Assembly: GCA_030673525.1 (NCBI GenBank)
Contig: DAOVIY010000010.1
Span: 1-12,444, forward strand
Length of the DNA: 12,444 nucleotides
Source: a bacterium
GTDB taxonomy: Bacteria; Patescibacteriota; Minisyncoccia; UBA6257
Direction: 5' to 3'
Shown: piece by piece, positions 1 through 6,888 of the stretch
Position numbering within the stretch: the first letter of the stretch is position 1
Layout: each line of letters begins with the position of its first letter
Translations under genes and position numbers: made by a program
The notes under the pieces: model-generated
Databases searched by the model: none
Told to the model about the DNA's origin: nothing
What the model saw: the letters and a program-made list of their open reading frames with translations, nothing else

Positions 1-1430
<1,430 letters not shown>

Positions 1431-1434
1431 CCAT

Positions 1435-1458
1435 CTTTAGTGAAAAGACAAACTAAAG
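1435..1458 (-). promoter_or_regulatory. Hairpin just upstream of mature 23S 5' end
   Basis: On the minus strand CTTTAGT (1458-1452) and ACTAAAG (1441-1435) form a 7-bp stem with a 10-nt loop, ending about 5 nt before the inferred 23S 5' end. It may serve pre-rRNA processing. The role is inferred from position only. Confidence 0.3.
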
Positions 1459-1517
1459 ACAGTCATTTTCAAAGTTCAATCATCTCTTGCGAACTCTCTG
1501 TCAGAAAATCTTGGATT

Positions 1518-1542
1518 AAAAAAGCCACCGTAAAGTGGTGGC
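1518..1542 (-). terminator. Intrinsic terminator/attenuator inside the 23S leader
   Basis: On the minus strand, GCCACC (1542-1537), a 7-nt loop and GGTGGC (1529-1524) form a 6-bp GC-rich stem followed at once by six T (1523-1518). This is a textbook Rho-independent terminator, yet it lies about 80 nt after the likely start of transcription and about 88 nt before 23S. An upstream AAGTGG (1575-1570) can pair with CCACTT (1538-1533), which overlaps the 5' arm and loop, so an antiterminator fold is possible. A flanking stem (around 1580-1595 with 1493-1508) encloses it. It could instead end a short leader RNA of about 105 nt. Confidence 0.55.
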
Positions 1543-1628
1543 GTTAAAATACGTGTGTAATACACCTACCCACTTCTTTGTTTCTGAGAGTTTTCTTTAA
1601 AGATTTTCATATTTTATTCAGCCCTCTT

Positions 1629-1656
1629 ATTATAATAAACATTATAAAAAAGTCAA
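1629..1656 (-). promoter_or_regulatory. Promoter of the 23S rRNA transcript
   Basis: On the minus strand, TTGACT (1656-1651) and a perfect TATAAT (1634-1629) are separated by 16 nt. This is the closest match to the sigma-70 consensus in the window. Transcription should start near 1622 and give a leader of about 190 nt before the 23S 5' end. It shows that the 23S gene is transcribed on its own rather than from a 16S promoter. Confidence 0.75.
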
Positions 1657-1696
1657 CCCCCAATCATTGAATACTGTGCATAAAAAAATGATTTGA

Positions 1697-1987
1697 CACG
1701 GAGATTATGATTGTGTTGGCTATTATAAAGAACAGTGGGATAAAATACATTTATGGAAAGTATTGGATAAAAACTATTCTGAATTTCCAATAAGATATAC
1801 CAATGCCTTAATAGAAAAATATCACGAAAAACCCTTGAAATTAGCTGGGAAAGTAAGAAAAATTGAATTCAATAAAATTTTTAATGATCATTTGGATATT
1901 TACAAAAATATATTAAAAAAGAAATCACGTTCTTACAGCCGTGATTTCTTTCTCTTGTTTTATTTTTTAATATGCCTTAGCAAATAA
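1697..1987 (+). pseudogene. Decayed 3' end of an unrecognised protein gene
   Basis: An open frame runs from just after a stop at 1694-1696, but it has no ATG and no ribosome binding site. The only start is an internal TTG at 1763. The translation before about 1917 looks protein-like, mixed in composition with several W, Y and H (for example YYKEQWDKIHLWKVL). The last 20 or so residues are simply the terminator hairpin read through, and the frame overlaps the 3' end of proS on the other strand. I do not recognise the family. It may be the C-terminal remnant of a gene lost when the rRNA locus was rearranged. It could also be a chance open frame. Confidence 0.25.
1918..1951 (-). terminator. Bidirectional terminator after proS
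   Basis: AAAGAAATCACG (1918-1929) and CGTGATTTCTTT (1940-1951) form a perfect 12-bp stem with a 10-nt loop. On the minus strand the stem is followed by TTTTTTAATA, a good T-run for terminating proS, which ends at 1967. On the plus strand a T-rich stretch also follows, so it may stop leftover rightward transcription too. Confidence 0.8.
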
Positions 1988-3439
1988 GACTCTCCTATTA
2001 GATGGCTTCCCAGAATATACGCATTTTCCTTGTTCCATTTTTTTATCAAAAGAAATACAACGAATAGTGGCTTTGGTTTCCTCCTTAATTTTGGCTTCTA
2101 CTTCTGATTCACCGCACCAATGAGCTAAAACAAAATTGTCATTCTTTATCTCATCCTTGAAATCTTTCCAATTGTCTACTGATTTTATCCTATTATTTCT
2201 GAACATTAGCGCTCGTTTATATAAATTAGCTTGAATTTCATCTAAAATCTTGTGAGTTTCCTTTTTTATAATCCTTAAACTTACTGATTTTTTTTCGCCA
2301 GTATCACGTCTAACCAAAATCGCTGAATTTTTTTCTATATCTTTTGGCCCTAGTTCAATGCGAAGAGGAATTCCTTTTTTTTCCCATTCAAAATATTTTT
2401 CTCCCGGCCGAACATCTCTGTCATCAAGTTTGATGCTTATAAGTCTACCCTTCTTGAAATTCATTTTAATTGAATTAGCTTTCTTAACAACTATTTTTTT
2501 TATCTCGGCATTAGACCAAATAGGAACTATCACAACTTGAAGAGGAGCTAATTTTGGAGGCAAAACCAATCCTTTATCATCGCTATGAACCATTATTAAA
2601 GCTCCTATTGTCCGCGTGCTTAAACCCCAGCTAGTTTGCCAAACGTGCTGCACCACATTATCTTTATCCACAAATTCAAGATTAAAAACTTTAGAAAAAT
2701 TCTGCCCTAAATTATGAGAGGTCGCTAATTGCAAAGCCTTACCATCTTGCATTATTGCTTCCAGGCTATAAGTCCGGAAAGCACCGGCAAATTTTTCTGC
2801 TTCTGATTTAAGGCCAAGAATAACTGGTATAGCCATATGATTTTCAACAAAATCTTTATAAACATTAAGCATCATCTTTGCTCTTTCATCGGCCTCTTGT
2901 TCGGTAGCATGCGCGGTGTGTCCTTCTTGCCACAAAAACTCAGTAGTTCTTAAAAACAATCGTGGTCTCATCTCCCATCTTATCACATTAACCCATTGAT
3001 TTATCAAAATTGGCAAATCTTTGTATGATTGAATCCATCTTGAAAATGCTTCATAAATAACGGTCTCTGATGTTGGTCGAATAACAAGCGCCTCCTTAAG
3101 TCTCTTCCCTCCTGCGTATGTAACTACAGCAACTTCAGGTGAAAATCCTTTTACATGTTCAGCCTCTTTTTTTAAAAATTTCTCAGGAATAAGTGAAGGA
3201 AAATAAACATTTTTTACTCCAGTCTCTTTAAATTTTTCATCAAGAATTTTCTGAATTATTTCCCAAATAGCATAACCATTCGGCTTAATTATCATTGAAC
3301 CTTTAAAGAGACCATATTCAGCCAATTCAGCCACTTTTATAATATCCGAATACCATTTTGAATAATTTTCAGTCCGACTGGTGATTTTTTTATCTGCCCA
3401 TTCCTTTTTTTTCTCCGAATTATTTACGTTAGTAGTCAT
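1967..3439 (-). CDS. proS: Prolyl-tRNA synthetase, archaeal/eukaryotic type (ProS type 3)
   Basis: Cytoplasmic enzyme that charges tRNA-Pro with proline using ATP. The 490 residues fit the short type 3 form, which lacks the editing insert of E. coli ProRS. Class II core: RPTSE at 121-125, motif 2 in RWEMRPRLFLRTTEF from 154, and motif 3 around 272-299 (GLSTRTIGALIMVHSDDKG). The anticodon-binding domain follows at about 300-400. The C-terminal domain (about 401-490) ends in the typical FAKAY. In this family four cysteines there often bind zinc. Here C442 and C473 remain, but the partner positions are V447 and S476, so zinc binding is probably lost. The ATG at 3439 gives a normal N-terminus. 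There is no Shine-Dalgarno; a promoter lies only 12 nt upstream. Terminator at 1918-1951. Confidence 0.95.
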   Translation of the reverse strand: MTTNVNNSEKKKEWADKKITSRTENYSKWYSDIIKVAELAEYGLFKGSMIIKPNGYAIWEIIQKILDEKFKETGVKNVYFPSLIPEKFLKKEAEHVKGFSPEVAVVTYAGGKRLKEALVIRPTSETVIYEAFSRWIQSYKDLPILINQWVNVIRWEMRPRLFLRTTEFLWQEGHTAHATEQEADERAKMMLNVYKDFVENHMAIPVILGLKSEAEKFAGAFRTYSLEAIMQDGKALQLATSHNLGQNFSKVFNLEFVDKDNVVQHVWQTSWGLSTRTIGALIMVHSDDKGLVLPPKLAPLQVVIVPIWSNAEIKKIVVKKANSIKMNFKKGRLISIKLDDRDVRPGEKYFEWEKKGIPLRIELGPKDIEKNSAILVRRDTGEKKSVSLRIIKKETHKILDEIQANLYKRALMFRNNRIKSVDNWKDFKDEIKNDNFVLAHWCGESEVEAKIKEETKATIRCISFDKKMEQGKCVYSGKPSNRRVLFAKAY

Positions 3440-3449
3440 GTTAATACTA

Positions 3450-3478
3450 ATATTAACTTATTTTCTAAGAATTATCAA
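3450..3478 (-). promoter_or_regulatory. proS promoter, nearly leaderless, overlapped by an inverted repeat
   Basis: On the minus strand TTGATA (3478-3473), a 17-nt spacer and TAATAT (3455-3450) lie 12 nt before the proS ATG, so the 5' leader would be about 5 nt. An inverted repeat GTTAATA-(4 nt)-TATTAAC at 3440-3457 covers the -10 box and touches the start codon. It could be an operator or a start-codon hairpin. Confidence 0.5.
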
Positions 3479-3642
3479 TTTATTTATTTTAATTATTAAA
3501 TCTATAAAATAAAGATTTCGTTTGGTCTTATAAATCTTTTATTAGCTTTCAAATCAAAAATAGCGACTTCGCTATATCCCAATACTAAAATATTATTTAT
3601 TTTGTATTTTTAAAAAGGTTGTATTAATTTGGTTTTTAAATC

Positions 3643-3810
3643 ATATCTTAAAATTTACTTATGGTCAAACTATTGTAATGATTCAATAGCTTAGCATCAC
3701 TTTAAGATATAAAATAAACATTAACGACGTCTGACGTCGTTAATTTATAAAATGGATTACTTTAGCAATTCAAAAAATAATCAATTTTAATTAATATAAT
3801 TTTAAGATAT
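3643..3810. repeat. 13-bp inverted repeat pair flanking a palindrome
   Basis: ATATCTTAAAATT (3643-3655) and AATTTTAAGATAT (3798-3810) are perfect inverted copies 142 bp apart. The interval contains another TTTAAGATAT at 3701. No clear target-site duplication flanks them and no transposase is present. The AT-richness raises the odds of a chance match. Confidence 0.35.
3720..3744. repeat. 25-nt palindrome centred on 3732
   Basis: ATTAACGACGTC (3720-3731) and GACGTCGTTAAT (3733-3744) are perfect reverse complements around a single T. The GC-rich core stands out in its surroundings. It may be a protein-binding site, or a hairpin in a transcript crossing this gap. No strong T-run follows, so a terminator is less likely. 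Confidence 0.55.
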
Positions 3811-3864
3811 AAAAAAATGCCGCCGTTCTGTGGAGCAAGCTCCTCAAAACGACAGCATTTTCAT
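3811..3864 (-). terminator. Terminator of the MscS-like gene
   Basis: On the minus strand the arms AAAATGC (3820-3814 complement) and GCATTTT (3861-3855 complement) close a long imperfect hairpin. It has inner CGTT/AACG pairing and a GGAG/CTCC tip, followed by a run of seven T. It lies 30 nt after the stop of the gene ending at 3894. Confidence 0.7.
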
Positions 3865-3893
3865 TATAGCAAAGAAAAATAATTTGTCAAGTT

Positions 3894-4577
3894 TTATTTC
3901 TCTCCTTCTAAATCACCTTTCAGTTTTCCTAATAATTCACGAGCAAAATCTTTTCCTCCTAAACCGAATGACAAACCTCCGGCTATTGCCATCATAGCTA
4001 CAATTCCCGTAAAGAAGGTATTAATAATATAAGGAGCAACTTGTAATTGAGACAAAGCTGCTATAAGTCCAAATATAATAAATATCCAACGGGATATAGC
4101 ACTTAGAAAGTGCTGATACTTTAATCCAGCTCCTGCAACAGAAACGCGAACAAACTTAGCAAAGTACTCCCCCAAAACAATAGCCGCTAAAAGAATCAAG
4201 ATTGCGACTAAAACATTTGGAAGATAGTTAACTATGCTTTTGATAAAATCACCAACAGCTGACAAATTCCAAATATTGCAAGCGGCCACTAAGAACGACA
4301 AGATAATTAACCATTTAACAATCTGTCCTACAAAAAATCCTACATCTAAACGAATGCCAGCTTTATTAGTAAGTTCTTTAAATCCAACCTTTTCTAAAAT
4401 TGGATCAATCTTTAAAAGATCAATCAATTTCTCTACTAATTGGGCAATGCCATTACCAATTATTACACCTACAATGAAAACTATAAACCCTCCTATTAAA
4501 GTAGGTAAAAACAAAATGAATCCGTTCCATAAATCAAACAAAGCAGTGGAACTGGCTTGAGCTATAGTATTAAACAT
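3894..4577 (-). CDS. Conserved-TM-helix membrane protein, MscS-channel-like without the beta domain
   Basis: Predicted inner-membrane protein of 227 residues with about five hydrophobic helices (roughly 21-46, 80-100, 118-139, 157-178, 184-206). The last helix and its exit (GGLSFGLGGKDFAREL, 200-215) resemble the pore helix and GLGGKDFAR turn of mechanosensitive-channel relatives. The soluble beta-barrel domain that follows in MscS is absent: the protein stops about 12 residues later. This architecture matches the conserved TM helix repeat family; a role in osmotic relief or ion passage is inferred, not shown. The ATG at 4577 has no Shine-Dalgarno. An A-rich leader of about 47 nt with repeated AAACTA units separates it from a promoter at 4631-4659. 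It has its own terminator, so it is a single-gene unit lying between the tRNAs and proS. Confidence 0.75.
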   Translation of the reverse strand: MFNTIAQASSTALFDLWNGFILFLPTLIGGFIVFIVGVIIGNGIAQLVEKLIDLLKIDPILEKVGFKELTNKAGIRLDVGFFVGQIVKWLIILSFLVAACNIWNLSAVGDFIKSIVNYLPNVLVAILILLAAIVLGEYFAKFVRVSVAGAGLKYQHFLSAISRWIFIIFGLIAALSQLQVAPYIINTFFTGIVAMMAIAGGLSFGLGGKDFARELLGKLKGDLEGEK

Positions 4578-4630
4578 ATTTTAATTTTAGTTTTAGTTTT
4601 AAATTTATCGACCTTCTTTTTCTATCTTTA

Positions 4631-4659
4631 ATTATAACAACCTTTTCGCTATCACTCAA
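4631..4659 (-). promoter_or_regulatory. Promoter of the MscS-like gene
   Basis: On the minus strand TTGAGT (4659-4654), a 17-nt spacer and TATAAT (4636-4631) predict a start near 4624 and a leader of about 47 nt. This is the only protein gene in the window with a clear leader of that length. Confidence 0.6.
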
Positions 4660-4778
4660 GAACGTTGAAATTGAAATAAATATCTTTCAATTATATAAAA
4701 TCTATCTTAATTAAGCAAGGAGAAATTTTGGAATGGTGTAAAGTGATTATGATCCCTCAAAACCTGACTTTTCAAAAG

Positions 4779-4854
4779 TGGTGGACCCGATCGGACTCGA
4801 ACCGACAACCTCCTGTATGCAACACAGGCGCTCTACCAATTAAGCTACGGGCCC
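4779..4854 (-). tRNA. tRNA-Ala(UGC)
   Basis: 76 nt with encoded CCA (complement of 4779-4781). The acceptor GGGCCCG pairs with CGGGTCC and includes the G3-U70 wobble that identifies alanine tRNAs. The anticodon stem CCTGT/ACAGG encloses loop GTTGCAT, giving anticodon TGC. The T-arm carries TTCGAGT. It lies 15 nt downstream of tRNA-Ile on the same strand, the usual pair and order of a bacterial 16S-23S spacer. Confidence 0.95.
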
Positions 4855-4869
4855 GATAGAGGAAAATTG

Positions 4870-4941
4870 TGCGCGCGGCAAGGATCGAACTTGCGACCTC
4901 GTCTTTATCAGAGACGCGCTCTACCACTGAGCTACGCGCGC
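4870..4941 (-). tRNA. tRNA-Ile(GAU)
   Basis: Acceptor GCGCGCG/CGCGCGC, D-arm GCTC..GAGC, anticodon stem CGTCT/AGACG with loop CTGATAA (anticodon GAT), T-arm GCAAG-TTCGATC-CTTGC. The 3' end is ACA rather than ACCA, so CCA is not encoded, unlike the neighbouring tRNA-Ala; a CCA-adding enzyme would be needed. It is cut from a transcript that also carries tRNA-Ala. Confidence 0.95.
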
Positions 4942-4952
4942 ACTTTGTTAAT

Positions 4953-4989
4953 TTACAACCGACGTGCTCTATCACTAAGCTAGTCGCTC
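4953..4989 (-). pseudogene. 5' half of a tRNA (Thr-UGU-like), broken at the anticodon loop
   Basis: On the minus strand GAGCGAC-TA, a D-arm GCTTAGTGATAGAGC, an A and a CGTCG anticodon 5' stem are followed by GTTGTAA. By position this would be an anticodon loop with anticodon TGT. The sequence then changes to ATTAACAAAG and no 3' stem, T-arm or acceptor strand follows; tRNA-Ile begins 11 nt later. It is a truncated tRNA or tRNA-derived relic. The Thr assignment rests only on counting positions. Confidence 0.55.
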
Positions 4990-4996
4990 GTAAAAA

Positions 4997-5212
4997 CTAT
5001 TTATCTTGCAAAAACAACCTTTCTGCTTCAGAAATATTAAAATGTATTGAAGAATCTTCTTGAGTAATTAATTTCAATACCAAATTAATATTCTTTATTA
5101 AAAAAGTCAAAGTAAAAACTATCAGAAAACCGCAAGCAATAATAATCATTAATCCTCCAACTAAAAAGAATAAATTTCTCTTTTTTAAGTTTTGATAAAT
5201 CTTTTTAAACAT
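4997..5212 (-). CDS. Small membrane protein downstream of pilO-like gene, function unknown
   Basis: 71 residues with one long hydrophobic segment at about 13-40, a basic N-terminus (KKIYQNLKKRN) and an acidic soluble tail. That arrangement puts the N-terminus in the cytoplasm and the tail outside. I do not recognise a family. It starts 10 nt after the pilO-like stop on the same strand and ends 7 nt before the tRNA fragment. It is therefore probably co-transcribed with both, and may be a pilus accessory protein, though that is only inferred from position. No Shine-Dalgarno is seen. Confidence 0.55.
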   Translation of the reverse strand: MFKKIYQNLKKRNLFFLVGGLMIIIACGFLIVFTLTFLIKNINLVLKLITQEDSSIHFNISEAERLFLQDK

Positions 5213-5222
5213 ATTTAAATTT

Positions 5223-5756
5223 TCAACGAAGAAAAACCCTTCCTAAGATTTTTACACTATAATAAGATTTGCTTCCGCTAGAACTGGTTTGGCTTAATTC
5301 TATTTGGTCCACACGAATTATACGATTTAATTCTTGTAAACCATCCATCCATTTTAAAATATTGTCCTTCTCTCCTGTAAGAATTAAATTGAAGCTATAA
5401 TTCTTTGGTTCTTGTTCAGTTACTTCGTTTAACAATCCAAATCGAAAGCTTAAATTTAAATCATTTTGGCTTGCTAAATCTTTTAAAATCTCTTCTAAGT
5501 TGACCATTTCTGTTTCTGTTGGCAAAGCTTCTGTCAATTTTTCATAATATGGCAAGGATTTTGTATATTCCTGTTCTAATATATAAATCCTATTGAGAAT
5601 TGACGCTCGAGAAGCAAGTTCCTGCCTGTAAGAATTAATCTCTGTTACTCTTTGCAAGATATCATTGCAAAAATAATAAAATAACCCACCAAGGACTAAA
5701 ATAATAGATAATGAAATGCTTAGAATTAAAATTAATCTCTTTTTAAAATCTCCCAT
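5223..5756 (-). CDS. PilO-like type IV pilus inner-membrane protein
   Basis: 177 residues: a single N-terminal membrane helix (about 7-29), a coiled-coil-like stretch (about 30-75), then an alpha/beta domain. The pattern ALPTETEMVNLEEILKDLA at 77-95 matches the 'LPt..e...ll..l...a' entry to the ferredoxin-like fold of PilO. PilO works with PilM, PilN and PilP to align the pilus machine across the envelope. None of these partners is in the window, so this is an isolated copy or the locus is scattered. It lies divergent from dprA, whose product handles incoming single-stranded DNA, so a link to DNA uptake is reasonable but unproved. The start ATG lies 7 nt from a -10 box. Confidence 0.6.
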   Translation of the reverse strand: MGDFKKRLILILSISLSIILVLGGLFYYFCNDILQRVTEINSYRQELASRASILNRIYILEQEYTKSLPYYEKLTEALPTETEMVNLEEILKDLASQNDLNLSFRFGLLNEVTEQEPKNYSFNLILTGEKDNILKWMDGLQELNRIIRVDQIELSQTSSSGSKSYYSVKILGRVFLR

Positions 5757-5763
5757 TAGATTT

Positions 5764-5792
5764 AGTATATCTTAACATTTAGAAAAAAACAA
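5764..5792 (-). promoter_or_regulatory. pilO promoter, leaderless layout
   Basis: On the minus strand TTGTTT (5792-5787), a 17-nt spacer and TATACT (5769-5764) lie only 7 nt before the ATG (5756), so transcription should start at or next to the start codon. Confidence 0.55.
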
Positions 5793-5797
5793 TAAAA

Positions 5798-5826
5798 ATG
5801 ACAAAATAATAATGCTGTGATATAAT
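5798..5826 (+). promoter_or_regulatory. dprA-topA-rsh promoter, leaderless layout
   Basis: ATGACA (5798-5803), a 17-nt spacer and TATAAT (5821-5826), with an extended TG one base upstream. The -10 box ends 9 nt before the ATG at 5836, so the mRNA is likely leaderless or has a leader of 2-3 nt. It lies back to back with the pilO promoter, with only 5 bp between the two -35 boxes. Confidence 0.65.
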
Positions 5827-5835
5827 TTGTATACG

Positions 5836-6888
5836 ATGCCCCACCATGAAGCAAAAATTTATTTGAATGCCATTAACGTAGCTTTTAAAAATAACTTTCT
5901 TAAGTTATTTTCCTTTTTATCTTCCAGCCAAACTTTTAAAAGCGCCTGGGAAAAATTAAGCATCAGCCAAAAGAAGAATATTAATCCTTATAAAGAATGG
6001 CAAAAGATAGAAAAACAAAAAGTTGATTTTATTATTTCTTCAGAAAATAAATATCCAGACTTATTAAAAGAGATATCTTATTCTCCCTCATCACTTTATA
6101 TTAAAGGAGAAATTCCTAAAGAAACGCCGCGTATAGCCATTGTTGGAACAAGAAAGATAAGCACATACGGAAAATTAGTTACAGAAAAATTAGTACGAGA
6201 ATTAGTACGCTATAATTTTATTATTGTAAGCGGTTTAGCTTATGGCGTTGATACTATAGCCCATAAGACTGCTTTGGAAAATCAAGGAAAAACAATCGCG
6301 GTTTTAGGATCAGGATTAAATAATATCTATCCTTATAGCAATGAAAGATTGTCCCAAAAAATAATCAAACATGGCGCATTAATTACTGAATATCCATTAG
6401 AAACTCCTGCTTTAAAACATTATTTTCCTTGGCGTAATAGAATAATTAGCGGTCTTTCTTTAGCTACTGTGGTCATAGAGGCCCCGGAAAAAAGCGGCGC
6501 TTTAATCACTGCCCAATTTGCATTAGAACAAAATAGAGAAGTTTTTGCTATTCCAGGTTCAATATTCAATAAAAACTCTATTGGAACCAATAATCTGATT
6601 AAACAGGGAGCAAAGTTAGTTTCCCAAATTGAAGATATTTTAGAAGAACTAAATATTCAATATACTTTACCAATAATAAAAGACTCTCATAATTTAAAAT
6701 TTGACAGTAAACAAGAAGAAAGAATTTACCAATCTCTTTCCAAAGAAAAACCTCTTGCTATTGACAAAATTATAGAAATCTCTAATCTTTCTCCTAAAGA
6801 GGTCCTTGCCATTCTCACCACTTTAGAATCAAAGGAGTTTATTAAAAATACAGATGGAGGAAGCTATATAAAAAAACAAATAATATGA
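5836..6888 (+). CDS. dprA: DNA processing protein DprA
   Basis: Cytoplasmic single-stranded-DNA-binding protein that loads RecA on DNA taken up during transformation. 350 residues from the ATG at 5836. A TTG at 5827 is in frame, but it sits between the -10 box and the expected transcription start, so it cannot be the start. The Rossmann-like core spans about 98-275 with GTRKISTYGK (104-113), SGLAYGVDTIAH (132-143), GSGLNNIYP (158-166) and FPWRNRIISGLS (197-208), all DprA signatures. A C-terminal winged-helix domain lies at about 290-347. The N-terminal region is short, without a clear SAM domain. Its TGA overlaps the topA ATG by 4 nt (ATGA), which implies translational coupling. Confidence 0.95.
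   Translation: MPHHEAKIYLNAINVAFKNNFLKLFSFLSSSQTFKSAWEKLSISQKKNINPYKEWQKIEKQKVDFIISSENKYPDLLKEISYSPSSLYIKGEIPKETPRIAIVGTRKISTYGKLVTEKLVRELVRYNFIIVSGLAYGVDTIAHKTALENQGKTIAVLGSGLNNIYPYSNERLSQKIIKHGALITEYPLETPALKHYFPWRNRIISGLSLATVVIEAPEKSGALITAQFALEQNREVFAIPGSIFNKNSIGTNNLIKQGAKLVSQIEDILEELNIQYTLPIIKDSHNLKFDSKQEERIYQSLSKEKPLAIDKIIEISNLSPKEVLAILTTLESKEFIKNTDGGSYIKKQII

Larger units (their letters stand above)
3479..3810. other. Non-coding stretch with inverted repeats
   Basis: I see no credible gene here. Very AT-rich DNA holds three small symmetric elements: ATAGCGA-CT-TCGCTAT at 3560-3575, a 25-nt near-perfect palindrome at 3720-3744, and a 13-bp inverted repeat (3643-3655 with 3798-3810) that encloses the palindrome. 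A further direct copy of TTTAAGATATAAAA at 3701-3714 repeats at 3801-3814, exactly 100 bp on. It could be a small non-coding RNA, a MITE-like remnant or a regulatory zone. Confidence 0.4.

Noticed and set aside
1566..1610. 14-codon ORF in the 23S leader on the minus strand (MKIFKENSQKQRSG) as an attenuator leader peptide
   Set aside because: It has no Shine-Dalgarno at usable spacing and is short enough to occur by chance. rRNA leaders are not known to be translated; the pairing alternatives do not need it.
1693..1729. TTGACA...TATAAA as a rightward promoter for the 1697-1987 fragment
   Set aside because: The spacer is about 22-25 nt, too long for a normal sigma-70 promoter.
2358..2540. Plus-strand frame inside proS
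   Set aside because: Shadow of the proS coding sequence, with no independent support.
4234..4560. Plus-strand 108-residue frame opposite the MscS-like gene
   Set aside because: Antisense shadow of a clear membrane protein, with no start signal.
4767..4779. ACTTTTCAAAAGT palindrome at the tRNA-Ala 3' end as a terminator
   Set aside because: The loop would be too small, there is no GC in the stem and no T-run follows; it may only help 3' processing.
4772..5063. Open frames on both strands across the tRNA cluster
   Set aside because: They are readings of the tRNA-Ala and tRNA-Ile genes and carry no protein signature.
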